From positions 1-6,980 of the forward strand of contig SKIL01000022.1 of assembly GCA_007116425.1 (NCBI GenBank): a stretch of DNA of 6,980 nt, in the 5' to 3' direction. The DNA is from Bacteriovoracaceae bacterium (GTDB lineage Bacteria; Bdellovibrionota; Bacteriovoracia; Bacteriovoracales; Bacteriovoracaceae). The position numbers were made by a program, and so were the translations under genes. The notes under the pieces are model-generated. The model ran no database searches. It worked only from the letters and a program-made list of their open reading frames with translations, and was not told the origin of the DNA. Positions 6,727 through 6,980 of the stretch are shown here, piece after piece. Positions within the stretch are counted from its first letter, which is position 1; every line of letters begins with the position of its first letter.

Positions 6727-6980
6727 ATGAAGAAAGCTACATTTACGTTCTCTCACTTTTTATCTTTTTCCCTGATTGCTTTGCTCACTACGGCGATATC
6801 GGCCGGAGAGCTTAAGGCCTCAACTCAAGAAATCATGGTCTACACCTCTCGAAATGAACACCTTGTGAGAGATATCTTCCGTCAATACCAAGAAGAAACT
6901 GGTGTACGCATACGATATCGTACTGGTGACCCAGGACAGTTAATCCAAACAATTATGGCCGAAGGTGAAAATACACGTGC
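6727..6980 (+). CDS. Iron(III)-type ABC transporter periplasmic binding protein (FbpA/FutA-like), 3' end cut by window
   Basis: Only the first 84 codons are present. They begin with a Sec signal peptide: a Lys-Lys n-region, a hydrophobic core around FLSFSLIALLTTA, and a likely signal peptidase I cut after AISA (residue 26), leaving GELKAS. The mature start EIMVYTSRNEHLVRDIF, then YQEETGVRIRYRTGD and AEGENTR, matches the first lobe of FbpA/FutA/AfuA-type ferric iron binding proteins, where VYTSRxE opens strand 1 and a Lys/Arg-rich strand precedes GxLIQ. Such proteins bind ferric iron in the periplasm and deliver it to an ABC importer. The metal-ligand tyrosines of the second lobe lie beyond the edge, so a relative for thiamine, phosphonate or another substrate cannot be excluded. 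ATG is preceded by AAGGA. The gene is divergent from the carrier, and its permease and ATPase would be expected to the right. Confidence 0.8.
   Translation, partial: MKKATFTFSHFLSFSLIALLTTAISAGELKASTQEIMVYTSRNEHLVRDIFRQYQEETGVRIRYRTGDPGQLIQTIMAEGENTR

Noticed and set aside
1..6980. tRNA, rRNA, CRISPR repeats, transposase or attachment-site duplications
   Set aside because: Nearly all bases lie in intact conserved genes and no tandem or spaced repeats or RNA cloverleaf patterns were seen.

Overview
The window holds six protein-coding genes, two cut by its edges, packed tightly on a moderately AT-rich chromosome. No RNA gene, CRISPR array, insertion sequence, attachment site or origin was seen. 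The only real intergenic space is about 100 bp near the right end. A gene with a cleavable Sec signal peptide for a periplasmic iron-type binding protein, together with clear AAGGAG ribosome binding sites, points to a Gram-negative bacterium. The combination of a fungal-type (Lys1-like) saccharopine dehydrogenase, an ATP/ADP-translocase-family carrier and an M3 oligopeptidase would fit a Bdellovibrionota/Bacteriovorax-like lineage. That taxonomic guess is from memory of gene content and is weak.

Left block (+ strand, 1-3292): a nitronate monooxygenase/FabK-type flavoenzyme cut at its 5' end, a 12-helix MFS exporter-type transporter (935-2200), and a Lys1-like saccharopine dehydrogenase (2216-3292). 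Gaps of 3 and 15 bp suggest one transcript that begins left of the window. A near-perfect palindrome at 3278-3304 ends it.

Middle and right block (- strand, 6624 down to 3289): an ATP/ADP-translocase-fold membrane protein (5350-6624) followed 24 bp later by a complete zinc M3 oligopeptidase (3289-5325), probably co-transcribed leftward. This block converges on the left block. The two terminal genes overlap by 4 bp, and the 18-bp palindrome centred on their stop codons makes both proteins end in Leu-Asn.

Right edge (+ strand, from 6727): the first 84 codons of an iron(III)-type ABC transporter binding protein, divergent from the carrier gene. The 102-bp gap between them carries a TTTTGA-N3-TCAAAA dyad overlapping a consensus TTGACA hexamer.

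The individual families are all known, and I see no clear signature of an undescribed defence or mobile system. The points most worth a second look are the Lys1-like enzyme in this operon, the altered charged residues of the translocase-fold carrier and its pairing with a peptidase gene, the palindromic convergent gene end, and several start codons that are easily mis-annotated.
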